A stretch of DNA of 64,000 nucleotides, taken from the NCBI GenBank assembly GCA_963700925.1, contig OY969553.1, positions 806,001 to 870,000 of the forward strand, read 5' to 3'. The stretch comes from CAWJMD01 sp963700925. GTDB taxonomy: Bacteria; Actinomycetota; Actinomycetes; Actinomycetales; CAWJMD01. A program made the translations under genes and the position numbers. The notes under the pieces are model-generated. The model did no database searches and was not told the origin of the DNA. It saw only the letters and a program-made list of their open reading frames with translations. Positions within the stretch are counted from its first letter, which is position 1; every line of letters starts with the position of its first letter. This document shows positions 1 to 6,807 of this stretch, piece by piece.

Positions 1-464
1 GGGTCGACGCCCTCCCCGCTGGCGTGGCCGGCGAGCAGCTCGGCCAGCACCAGGTCCTGCTCGGGGCCGGAGATCAGCCTCGGCGCCTCGACCCCTGCAC
101 GGACACGTGCCCGCCGCAGCAGCCCGAACGCGTAGGACGCCGCGGTGCGAGCCAACGGCTCGGTGACCGTCGCCGACAGCCGCGCCGTGACCCGGTCGCG
201 CAGTGATGCCGCCGCCGAACGCGATGGCGCGAGCACCAGCACACGACCCGGGTCGAGGCCGTCGCGTTCCACGCGCGCGACCACCGCCTCGATGAGGGTC
301 GTCGTCTTGCCGGTGCCGGGAGCGCCGAGGACGAGCACGCCACCACTGCCCGTCCCGAGGTCGACAACCTGTTGTTGAGAGGCGTCCAGGTCCGGCGGGC
401 CGGACGCGATGACCTCTCGCCGGGCCAGCCGCAGCGAGTGCCCGGACCTCTCGACGCGCGTCAT
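1..464 (-). CDS. adnA: AdnA-type UvrD-like helicase/nuclease subunit (N-terminal part)
   Basis: N-terminal 154 codons of a superfamily 1 DNA helicase; the rest lies beyond the left edge. Reading leftward from ATG at 464 the protein has a short basic leader, a Q-motif-like 'LDASQQQVVD' near residue 26, then Walker A 'GAPGTGKTTT' (about residues 47-56) and the helicase Ia-type 'VLVLAPSRSAAASLRDRV' (about 75-92). The AdnAB complex resects double-strand breaks in actinobacteria in place of RecBCD or AddAB. The assignment to AdnA rather than another UvrD rests on the neighbours: alkyltransferase-like protein, DUF3152, TetR, DUF3107, ferritin-like protein and RNA helicase follow in the order I know for Rv3202c-Rv3211. 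Nuclease domain and Fe-S cysteines cannot be seen here. Confidence 0.82.
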   Translation of the reverse strand, partial: MTRVERSGHSLRLARREVIASGPPDLDASQQQVVDLGTGSGGVLVLGAPGTGKTTTLIEAVVARVERDGLDPGRVLVLAPSRSAAASLRDRVTARLSATVTEPLARTAASYAFGLLRRARVRAGVEAPRLISGPEQDLVLAELLAGHASGEGVD

Positions 465-584
465 GGGGCTCGCGACGAGGGGTCTGGTTGGCACACAGAC
501 GATCCCACCACACCCGACCGACACCACCGGTGACGACGCTCTGACTGCTGGGCGCCGTCCGCCACGAGTCTCATCAGGGCCGCT

Positions 585-950
585 CTAGGGTGTCGCCTCG
601 TCGTCAGCCGAACCGTCCCACCTGGCCAGTCGCAGGTCCACGCGACGACCGTCCTGACGCAGTGGCGTCCCCTCCACGCGGTACCGCTCGAGCGCCCGGG
701 CCTCGAGCCCCGACGGCGGCAGCCCCCCGGCACGCAGCACGCGCCACCACGGCACATCGGAGCCGAATCGCGACATCACTCTGCCGACCACGCGCGGGCC
801 ACCCATGCCCAGGTACTCGGCGATGTCTCCGTAGGTCATCACGTGGCGGGGCGGGATGGACGCCACCACCTCGAGCACGGCCTCGGCGAAGTCGGGCAGT
901 GCGTCGTCCGTCCCACGTTCTTGGTCGTTCGCGCGTCGTGGGCGGTTCAC
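585..950 (-). CDS. alkyltransferase-like protein (ATL, MGMT fold without the acceptor cysteine)
   Basis: 121 residues starting at GTG 950. It carries the C-terminal DNA-binding domain of the O6-methylguanine methyltransferase family: 'VVASIPPRHVMTYGDIAEYL' is the helix-turn-helix region, followed by 'GGPRVVGRVMSRF'. The position that holds the alkyl-acceptor Cys in the 'PCHRV' motif reads 'PWWRV' (about residues 67-71). In known ATL proteins (Atl1, YbaZ) Trp replaces this Cys and the protein flags bulky O6-alkylguanine for nucleotide excision repair instead of repairing it directly. Function here is therefore lesion sensing, inferred from the family. The usual N-terminal MGMT domain is absent. 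It lies between the AdnA-type helicase and DUF3152, as does Rv3204 in Mycobacterium. No clear ribosome binding site precedes the GTG. Confidence 0.88.
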   Translation of the reverse strand: MNRPRRANDQERGTDDALPDFAEAVLEVVASIPPRHVMTYGDIAEYLGMGGPRVVGRVMSRFGSDVPWWRVLRAGGLPPSGLEARALERYRVEGTPLRQDGRRVDLRLARWDGSADDEATP

Positions 951-994
951 GGGTGAGGCTGGTTCACGCGTCAGGCTGGCTCACGGGTAGGGCC
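944..994. repeat. three tandem 17-bp units
   Basis: Three adjacent degenerate 17-bp units: 944-960 (GGTTCACGGGTGAGGCT), 961-977 (GGTTCACGCGTCAGGCT) and 978-994 (GGCTCACGGGTAGGGCC). They cover the start codon of the ATL gene and the stop codon of the DUF3152 gene. Each unit contains a GTG on the minus strand, so the ATL start codon has been copied upstream. Confidence 0.7.
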
Positions 995-1796
995 AGCCAT
1001 TCGGCGAGCACCCCTGGAGGCCGAGGGTCTGTTGCATCATCACCGGCGCGGGCTTCTCGCGTCCGGGGCACCCGACGTGCGCGTGGCCGACGAAGTGACC
1101 CATCTCGTGGTTGACCAGGTACTGGCGGTAGCTCGTGCGGTCGTCCCCGTACTCCTCCATGCCGTTGACCCACCGGTACCACGTGAGCACGACCTTGTCG
1201 CCGTTGCGGCACGACAGGGTGCCGTTGGTCTGCAGGGGACGGCAGAGCTCGGCAGAGGTGTCGGGGCTGGCGAGAACGACGGTGACGTCTGGGTCTTCGT
1301 CGGTGCGGGCGAAGCTGTAGCCGTCGTGCGCCCAGCTGCGCGGGTCGTTGAGCGTGCTCATCACGAACGCGGCGAAGGCCGGGCCGTCCACGGCCAGACC
1401 ACCCTCGACACTCACGGCGACGTCGATGCGGTCGGCGTCCTCGACCGGTGCTGCAAGGGATCCCGGCACGACGTTCAGCCGCCCGTCGCCGACCTGGGGC
1501 ACCTCCGCAGAGAGCACGCCCGCCACGGCTTCGGGCGAGGGCAGGGACTCCGTCGCCGGGGCCGTCGCGCCGTCCCCGACCGAGTCCGGGTCGCCGAAGG
1601 GCGTGATCTCCCACGGCTGACCTCGTTCGGCAGTCGGGGACGTCACGGCTCCGTCGCCCTCGCCGTCGACTTCGTCGGTGGGACCGCCGCAGCCGGCGAC
1701 GCCTGCGAGGGCCAGGGTCAGGCCGGTGATGGCCACCAGGCGTGCCGGCAGTGGGAGCCGTCCCCCAACGGGGCGGACGGCAGCGCGGACGGACAC
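981..1796 (-). CDS. DUF3152 lipoprotein, putative zinc metallopeptidase
   Basis: 271 residues from GTG 1796. An in-frame GTG much farther upstream exists, but 1796 puts a lipoprotein signal peptide at the N-terminus: basic start, hydrophobic 'AITGLTLALAGVAGC' and lipobox Cys at about residue 36. The mature protein begins with an acidic, low-complexity stretch. The C-terminal half is DUF3152, ending with 'NHEMGHFVGHAHVGCPG' (about residues 229-245), which has the HExGHxxGHxH spacing of a metzincin-like zinc site; conserved Cys residues flank it. The family is widespread in actinobacteria (Rv3207c) and its substrate is unknown to me. The gene faces the TetR gene across about 165 bp that must hold both promoters. 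A protease role at the outer face of the membrane is inference from the motif. Confidence 0.85.
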   Translation of the reverse strand: MSVRAAVRPVGGRLPLPARLVAITGLTLALAGVAGCGGPTDEVDGEGDGAVTSPTAERGQPWEITPFGDPDSVGDGATAPATESLPSPEAVAGVLSAEVPQVGDGRLNVVPGSLAAPVEDADRIDVAVSVEGGLAVDGPAFAAFVMSTLNDPRSWAHDGYSFARTDEDPDVTVVLASPDTSAELCRPLQTNGTLSCRNGDKVVLTWYRWVNGMEEYGDDRTSYRQYLVNHEMGHFVGHAHVGCPGREKPAPVMMQQTLGLQGCSPNGWPYP

Positions 1797-1960
1797 GGTT
1801 CGAGGATGCCATGACCACGCGCCCAGGTCGGCATCGCGGCGCGCCGATCCCGCGTGGCTACTCGCAGGTAGGCTGGCGCGCGCAGCGGGGAGACACGACC
1901 CCGCCGGCGCCCTGCTCGAGACATGCGAGACAGGCCGCCGTTCCGCCAGCAGGAGGACGC

Positions 1961-2620
1961 GTGACGACACAGGACGCCCGCGCCCGTGGGGCACGGCTGC
2001 CGCGCAGCGCCCGTCGGGTCCAGCTCTTGAGCGCCGCGCAGGAGGTGTTCGTCGAGCACGGCTACCACGCCGCCGCCATGGACGAGATCGCCGACCGCGC
2101 CGGTGTCAGCAAGCCGGTGCTCTACCAGCACTTCCCCGGCAAGCTCGAGCTGTACCTGGCGATCCTCGACCTGCACAACGCCGAGCTGCTGGCCGGCGTG
2201 AAGGCGGCGATGGACGCGACCGACGACAACCGGGCGCGGGTGGCGGCGACGATCAGCGCCTACTTCGAGTTCGTCGACCGGGAGGACGCCCCGTTCCGGC
2301 TGGTCTTCGAGTCGGACCTGACCAACGACGTGGGGGTCCGGGAGCGGGTCGACCTGGTCGAGAAGACGATCTCGCACGCCATCGCCGACATCATCACCGA
2401 GGACGCCGGGCTCGCCCGGCCCGAGGCCGAGCTGCTCGGGGTCGCCATGGCCGGGATGGCCCAGGTCAGCGCGCGCTACTGGCTGCAGTCGCAGCGGCGC
2501 ATCCCCCGCGAGGCGGCGGCCGACCTCATCGCCCAGCTGTCGTGGCGTGGAATCCGGGCGTTCCCCAAGACGAGTTCGCCCTCCGCGGACAGCGGCGACG
2601 GAGCCGAGCAGGGCAGCTAG
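1961..2620 (+). CDS. TetR-family transcriptional regulator
   Basis: 219 residues. I chose GTG 1961 because AGGAGG lies 10 bases upstream (1951-1956) and because the protein then starts directly before the DNA-binding domain; the frame stays open upstream without coding character. The helix-turn-helix spans about residues 20-65, with 'GYHAAAMDEIADRAGVSKPV' followed by 'LYQHFPGK', the usual TetR signature. The C-terminal ligand domain ('EDAPFRLVFESDLTNDVGVR') resembles the Rv3208 group. A TAGGCT hexamer at 1869-1874 is a possible -10 element, giving an 80-base leader. It lies between the divergent DUF3152 gene and co-directional DUF3107, as in Mycobacterium. Ligand and targets cannot be read from the sequence. 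Confidence 0.9.
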   Translation: MTTQDARARGARLPRSARRVQLLSAAQEVFVEHGYHAAAMDEIADRAGVSKPVLYQHFPGKLELYLAILDLHNAELLAGVKAAMDATDDNRARVAATISAYFEFVDREDAPFRLVFESDLTNDVGVRERVDLVEKTISHAIADIITEDAGLARPEAELLGVAMAGMAQVSARYWLQSQRRIPREAAADLIAQLSWRGIRAFPKTSSPSADSGDGAEQGS

Positions 2621-2669
2621 ATTCGGCTGCGGGACACCAGAGCACGTCAGCCGAGGAGAAGGGAACGTC

Positions 2670-2894
2670 GTGGAGGTCAAGATCGGGGTGCAGAACGTCG
2701 CCCGCGAGATCGTCCTGGAGTCGAGCCAGAGCGCCCAGGAAGTGTCGAAGGCCGTCGCGGCTGCGCTGAAGGGTGACGGAGCCCTCGAGCTGACGGACGA
2801 CAAGGGCCGGGTCCTGGTTGTGCCGAGCGCGGCGCTCGCCTACGTAGAGATCGGTTCCGAGGAGTCACGCCGGGTCGGCTTCGGCGGCGCCTGA
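2670..2894 (+). CDS. DUF3107 small protein
   Basis: 74 residues from GTG 2670 with purine-rich GAGGAGAAGGGA just upstream. 'VEVKIGVQNVAREIVLES' followed by 'LTDDKGRVLVVPSAALAYVE' is the DUF3107 signature (Rv3208A/TB9.4 family). It is a small cytosolic protein, universally conserved in actinobacteria and nearly always downstream of the TetR gene, as here (49-bp gap). Its role is unknown. No cysteines or membrane segment are present. Confidence 0.92.
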   Translation: MEVKIGVQNVAREIVLESSQSAQEVSKAVAAALKGDGALELTDDKGRVLVVPSAALAYVEIGSEESRRVGFGGA

Positions 2895-2915
2895 CAGCCG
2901 CCCGTCCACCATCCC

Positions 2916-3031
2916 TTTGCTCGCCTCACCCACACACACCCCGTGGTGTGCTCATCCAGCCAACACAGATCGGCCCGAACTGTGTGGGCTGGATGAGCCC
3001 GCCACAGCAGCGATGTAGGTGGGAAGAGCAA
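2916..3031. repeat. nested palindromic intergenic repeat, copy A
   Basis: 116 bp bounded by TTTGCTC and GAGCAA. It holds four copies of an 18-base motif of the type GCTCATCCAGCCAACACA: two forward (from 2919 and 2950) and two in reverse complement (ending 2998 and 3031). The inner pair (2950-2968 and 2980-2998) forms a 19-bp stem with one mismatch and an 11-base loop; the outer pair forms a looser stem. Related copies lie at 26929-27043 and 52761-52864. It fills most of the gap between DUF3107 and the YeaQ-type gene. Confidence 0.85.
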
Positions 3032-3153
3032 CGGGGGGGTGGTGCCTCGACGGGCGGACGGGCGGCACGCGTGGGAGCGTTGGTGGAGCATCGGGGTCCG
3101 AACCGGACGCCCAGCGAGACGAGGGCCGAACGCCCTCGGGGAGGACACGTCAC

Positions 3154-3432
3154 ATGGAGCTCAGCATCGGCGGCATCATCGGCACCATCATCTTCGGCGC
3201 CGTCATCGGCGTGCTCGCGCGCCTGGTTCTGCCCGGCAAGCAGAACATCAGCATGGTGATGACCGTGGTCCTGGGGATCATCGGGGCCGTCGTCGGCTAC
3301 CTCGTCTGGGGGGCCATCGGAAACGGCCCGACGTCGGGCATCGACTGGATCCGCTGGATCATCTCGATCGCCGCGGCCGCGGTCCTCGTCACGGTCTACG
3401 GCTCGATGAGCGGGCGCAAAGCGATTCGCTGA
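3154..3432 (+). CDS. GlsB/YeaQ/YmgE-family small membrane protein
   Basis: 92 residues from ATG 3154, with GGGGAGGA ending about 9 bases upstream. Three hydrophobic segments are visible: 'IGGIIGTIIFGAVIGVLARL' (about 5-24), 'VMTVVLGIIGAVVGYLVWGA' (34-53) and 'WIISIAAAAVLVTVYG' (68-83). Length and glycine pattern fit the transglycosylase-associated (YeaQ/GlsB) family, small inner-membrane proteins often induced by stress; the name does not imply enzyme activity. A strong stem-loop follows at 3470-3507. It stands alone, separated from DUF3107 by repeat copy A. Confidence 0.85.
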   Translation: MELSIGGIIGTIIFGAVIGVLARLVLPGKQNISMVMTVVLGIIGAVVGYLVWGAIGNGPTSGIDWIRWIISIAAAAVLVTVYGSMSGRKAIR

Positions 3433-3469
3433 CCCGTCCGTCCAGCACAGAACAGCACCAGGCACGCGC

Positions 3470-3507
3470 AGCAAGGGCCGTACCGCACCGGCGGTACGGC
3501 CCTTGCT
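3470..3507 (+). terminator. strong hairpin terminator after the YeaQ-type gene
   Basis: Perfect 16-bp stem: AGCAAGGGCCGTACCG at 3470-3485 and its reverse complement at 3492-3507, with a 6-base loop. No clear U tract follows, as is common in high-GC actinobacteria. It lies between convergent genes and can serve both strands. Confidence 0.82.
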
Positions 3508-3564
3508 CGTCCGGAGAGCTCGTCCGGAGAGCTCGTCCGGAGTGCCCGTCCGGAGTGCCCGTCC
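3508..3564. repeat. four 13-bp tandem repeats
   Basis: Two copies of CGTCCGGAGAGCT followed by two copies of CGTCCGGAGTGCC and a partial fifth unit CGTCC. The array starts at the last base of the hairpin terminator and ends one base before the stop codon of the ferritin-like gene. The two sub-types suggest successive duplication. Confidence 0.9.
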
Positions 3565-4287
3565 CTAGGCCGTCAGGCCGAGCATCTGCATCCGCTCAGC
3601 GTGGGCCGCAGTGAGCCGGTTGAACATCCTGCCGATCTCCACCAGGTCGGCTCCCGGGGCGCCGGGGGCGCCGACCATGATCTGCGCAAGCGCGTCGCGG
3701 TCGGCCGCCACCCGCTGCGCCTGGCTCAGCGCCTCACCGACGAGGCGCCGACCCCACAGCGCCAGCCGTCCCGACACGGTCGGGTCCTGCTCGATCGCGG
3801 CCCGGACGGTCGTGACTGCGAACTCGGCCTGCCCCGTGTCGGCCAGCACCTGGTGCACGAGCTCGCGGGTGCCCACGTCCACGTACTCGGCGATCTCCCG
3901 GTAGAAGTCGGTGGCGATGCCCTCCCCCACGTACGCCTTGACCAGGCTCTCCAGCCAGTCGTTCGGAGCGGTGCGGGTGTGGAACGCGTCGATCGCCGCC
4001 ACGAAAGGTGTCATCGCCTTCTCCGGATCGGCTCCTCGCTGCTCGAGGCCCGCGACGAGCGCCTCGTAGTGGGCGAACTCGGTCACGGCGATCCGTCCGA
4101 GAGCCGCCTTCGCCGACAGGGTCGGCGCCATGTCCGCGTCCTCGGCGACGCGCACGAACGCGGTGAGCTCCGCGTACGCGAGCACCCCGAGAAGGTCGGC
4201 CACGGCGTCGGAGGACACGGCAGAGTCCAGTGACTGTGGCGGGGTCGGCTGCAGGGTCGACTCCGGGGTAGCCGGCTCGCTCGTCAT
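3565..4287 (-). CDS. ferritin-like fold protein (Rv3210c-type, MiaE-like)
   Basis: 240 residues from ATG 4287 ('MTSEPATPE'); the frame stays open to 4416 but the conserved part starts after a Pro/Thr-rich leader. An alpha-helical body contains 'YAELTAFVRVAEDADMAPTL' and 'AVTEFAHYEALVAGLEQRG'. The E..ExxH spacing (E-F-A-H-Y-E) resembles a metal-binding helix of the ferritin-like/tRNA-hydroxylase superfamily. I see only part of a complete di-iron ligand set, so catalysis is uncertain. The neighbourhood (convergent with the small membrane protein gene, divergent from the RNA helicase) matches Rv3210c-Rv3211. Confidence 0.75.
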   Translation of the reverse strand: MTSEPATPESTLQPTPPQSLDSAVSSDAVADLLGVLAYAELTAFVRVAEDADMAPTLSAKAALGRIAVTEFAHYEALVAGLEQRGADPEKAMTPFVAAIDAFHTRTAPNDWLESLVKAYVGEGIATDFYREIAEYVDVGTRELVHQVLADTGQAEFAVTTVRAAIEQDPTVSGRLALWGRRLVGEALSQAQRVAADRDALAQIMVGAPGAPGADLVEIGRMFNRLTAAHAERMQMLGLTA

Positions 4288-4328
4288 GGGCCGGGAGCCT
4301 AGCCCGGTCACGGAACGACTCGGCGGGC

Positions 4329-4334
4329 TACACT
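4329..4334 (+). promoter_or_regulatory. possible -10 element for the RNA helicase gene
   Basis: TACACT in a short AT-richer patch between the divergent ferritin-like and helicase genes. It would give a 5' untranslated leader of about 115 bases, which is common for cold- or stress-regulated DEAD-box genes. No convincing -35 is visible, so this is tentative. Confidence 0.35.
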
Positions 4335-4454
4335 GGGTAAGTTCCCACGGTTGCCCGGTCGTTAGCCCCGGTCGGCTACCGACCCGATGCGGAGCGGCCC
4401 GTCGGCGGTACGACACCCCGGCGTGAGGCCCCGCCAGATACCGATGAGGTATGC

Positions 4455-6230
4455 GTGACCCTGCCCAACGAACAACTGTCCCCTTCCACCAGTGAGCTTC
4501 CCGACACCATCGAGATGATCGACGCGGCCGACGTCGAGCCCGTCGCCCCCGACAAGACCTTCGCCGACTTCGGCGTACAGCCGCAGATCGTCGAGGCGCT
4601 CGCGCGGGTCGGCATCGTCCACCCGTTCCCGATCCAGGCGATGACCCTGCCCGTCGCCCTCCAGTCGCACGACATCATCGGCCAGGCGAAGACCGGTACC
4701 GGAAAGACACTCGGCTTCGGCATCCCGCTGCTGCAGAACGTGATCGGCCCCGGCGAGGAGGGCTTCGACGACCTGGCCGACCCGGGCAAGCCGCAGGCGC
4801 TGGTCGTCGTCCCGACGCGCGAGCTCGCCGTGCAGGTGTCCGGTGACCTCGACCAGGCCAGTGCTCTGCGAGCCGCCCGCGTGCTGACGGTCTACGGCGG
4901 CCGGGCGTATGAGCCGCAGGTCGAGGCCCTGCAGCGCGGTGTCGAGGTCGTCGTCGGCACTCCCGGCCGGCTGCTCGACCTGGCCCAGCAGGGCCACCTC
5001 TCGCTCGCCCACGCGCGCGCCGTCGTGCTCGACGAGGCCGACGAGATGCTCGACCTCGGCTTCCTGCCGGACGTCGAGCGCCTGCTGTCGATGACGCCGG
5101 CAGGACGGCACACCATGCTCTTCTCGGCGACAATGCCGGGCGCCGTCGTGGCCCTGGCTCGCCGCTACATGAGCCAGCCGACGCACATCCGGGCCAGCGA
5201 GCCCGACGACGCCGGCGCGATCGTCAAGGCGATCAAGCAGCACGTGTACCGGGCCCACGCGATGGACAAGGTCGAGGTGCTCGCACGCATCCTGCAGGCC
5301 GAGGGCCGGGGTCTGACGATCGTCTTCACCCGCACCAAGCGCACCGCCGCCAAGGTCGCCGACGACCTGATCGAGCGTGGCTTCGCGGCCGGTGCCATCC
5401 ACGGCGACCTGGGTCAGGGCGCTCGCGAGCAGGCGCTCCGCGCGTTCCGCAACGGCAAGGTCGACGTGCTGGTGGCGACCGACGTCGCCGCTCGCGGGAT
5501 CGACGTCGACGACGTCACGCACGTCATCAACTACCAGTGCACCGAGGACGAGAAGATCTACGTCCACCGCATCGGCCGCACCGGACGCGCCGGCAAGAAG
5601 GGCGTAGCCGTCACCTTCGTCGACTGGGACGACATGCCCCGCTGGGGCCTGATCAACAAGGCCCACGACATCGGCATCCCCGAGCCGGTCGAGACGTACT
5701 CGACGTCACCCCACCTGTACACCGACCTGGGCATTCCCGAGGGGACGAAGGGACGGCTCCCGCGCAGCAAGCAGACGCGCGCCGGCCTCGACGCCGAGGT
5801 GCTCGAGGACCTGGGCGAGACCGGCAAGGCGGCCGGCAGCGGCGGCGGCCGTGGCCCGCGCGACAGCGGTCGCGATGGCGGTCGCGATGGCGGCGGACGC
5901 GGGCGTGACGGCGGGCGTGGACGTGAGAGCCGCGACGGCGGCCGTGAGAGCCGGGGCCGTGCCGGCTCACGTGGCGAGAGCCGTGACGGCGACACCCGTC
6001 CCCAGGACGGGCAGCGTCCGCCTCGTGAGCGCAACCGCCGACGCACCCGCAGCGGCCAGCCCGCCGAGGCCGGCGCGCAGGCCTCCGGTCAGCGGGCCGA
6101 GACGGGCGATGCCACGAGCACGGAGGGCACGCGTGAGGGCGGTCAGCGCCGCCGTCGCCGTCGTCGCTCCGGTGGTGCCAGCCAGGGCGGCCAGGGCGGC
6201 GCCTCGGCGCCCACCTCCTCCACCAGCTGA
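4455..6230 (+). CDS. DEAD-box ATP-dependent RNA helicase with RGG-type tail
   Basis: 591 residues from GTG 4455 with GATGAGG upstream. The core shows the Q motif ('FADFG...HPFPIQ', 36-61), Walker A 'AKTGTGKT' (78-85), 'PTRELA' (120-125), 'GTPGR' (168-172), DEAD (193-196), SAT (224-226) and in the second RecA domain 'VATDVAARGIDVDD' and 'HRIGRTGR'. The last about 140 residues are a low-complexity tail of GGRDGGR, GRES and SRG units, then a polybasic stretch. Such Arg-Gly tails bind RNA non-specifically. Likely role: unwinding structured RNA in ribosome assembly or mRNA decay (RhlE/CshA type). Orthologue by position of Rv3211. Confidence 0.95.
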   Translation: MTLPNEQLSPSTSELPDTIEMIDAADVEPVAPDKTFADFGVQPQIVEALARVGIVHPFPIQAMTLPVALQSHDIIGQAKTGTGKTLGFGIPLLQNVIGPGEEGFDDLADPGKPQALVVVPTRELAVQVSGDLDQASALRAARVLTVYGGRAYEPQVEALQRGVEVVVGTPGRLLDLAQQGHLSLAHARAVVLDEADEMLDLGFLPDVERLLSMTPAGRHTMLFSATMPGAVVALARRYMSQPTHIRASEPDDAGAIVKAIKQHVYRAHAMDKVEVLARILQAEGRGLTIVFTRTKRTAAKVADDLIERGFAAGAIHGDLGQGAREQALRAFRNGKVDVLVATDVAARGIDVDDVTHVINYQCTEDEKIYVHRIGRTGRAGKKGVAVTFVDWDDMPRWGLINKAHDIGIPEPVETYSTSPHLYTDLGIPEGTKGRLPRSKQTRAGLDAEVLEDLGETGKAAGSGGGRGPRDSGRDGGRDGGGRGRDGGRGRESRDGGRESRGRAGSRGESRDGDTRPQDGQRPPRERNRRRTRSGQPAEAGAQASGQRAETGDATSTEGTREGGQRRRRRRRSGGASQGGQGGASAPTSSTS

Positions 6231-6335
6231 CGCCCGTCCGCCCAGCCGATGGGTGTGGTCGTGGATGTGGTGGTCTGCACGGTGATCACGCGCGGTTGAC
6301 CGCATCCGACGGCCGCATTCACGACGGCAGACGTC

Positions 6336-6369
6336 AGCAGGCCGAACCCACGGCTGGGTCCGGCCTGCT
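6336..6369. terminator. hairpin between convergent genes
   Basis: AGCAGGCCGAACCCA (6336-6350) and TGGGTCCGGCCTGCT (6355-6369) pair with one mismatch around loop CGGC. It lies between the ends of the RNA helicase gene and a small convergent membrane-protein gene, so it can terminate both. No U tract. Confidence 0.75.
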
Positions 6370-6393
6370 AACGACTTGCTGACGCGCTGCTGC

Positions 6394-6642
6394 TCAGCAG
6401 GCGCTGGGCTCCTGAGCAAGACGCTCCCTGCACAGGGAGTAGCCCGAACCGTCTGGACGAGACGGCTCGAATCCTTCCGACGGGGCAGAAAAGCGCGGTG
6501 TAGGCGTCGGTGCGGCGTCGCCTGAGTACAGCACGGTGATCGTCACGGCCAGCAGAACGGCACCGACCGCAGCCAGGAAGACGATCAGGGTGCGGTGAAC
6601 GGCGACCCAGGACGGCGCCGATGTGTGGGTGATCGTGGACAT
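6394..6642 (-). CDS. small single-pass membrane protein, unknown function
   Basis: 82 residues from ATG 6642 with GGAAAGG upstream. One membrane segment, 'LIVFLAAVGAVLLAVTITVL' (about residues 19-38), then a Pro/Thr-rich exposed stretch and a C-terminal tail with two Cys ('GYSLCRERLAQEPSAC'). I recognise no family. It lies downstream of and co-directional with the giant SARP regulator (165-bp gap). The C-terminal part reads oddly like a translated RNA gene, but no tRNA fold could be drawn. Confidence 0.6.
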   Translation of the reverse strand: MSTITHTSAPSWVAVHRTLIVFLAAVGAVLLAVTITVLYSGDAAPTPTPRFSAPSEGFEPSRPDGSGYSLCRERLAQEPSAC

Positions 6643-6807
6643 CGAGGAACCTTTCCGGACCGGCGCTGCGGTCCCGGTCGACTCCGGCATCTCCGGAGCG
6701 CCAGGAACGACGTTTCCGCTCAGCCCTCGCGGTTCGTGCTCAGGTCGAGTCGCATCCTGGTCGACCCGGTCGCGGTCCGGTCGCGAACCGCTCGCGAGCG
6801 CGAAGGG

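Noticed and set aside
4362..5666. 434-codon minus-strand frame
   Set aside because: Antisense to the DEAD-box helicase; composition typical of a high-GC shadow frame with no motif.
6425..6490. tRNA-like segment (TTCGAGCC and surrounding stems on the minus strand)
   Set aside because: No consistent T stem, anticodon arm and acceptor stem could be drawn; it lies inside the open frame of the small membrane protein.
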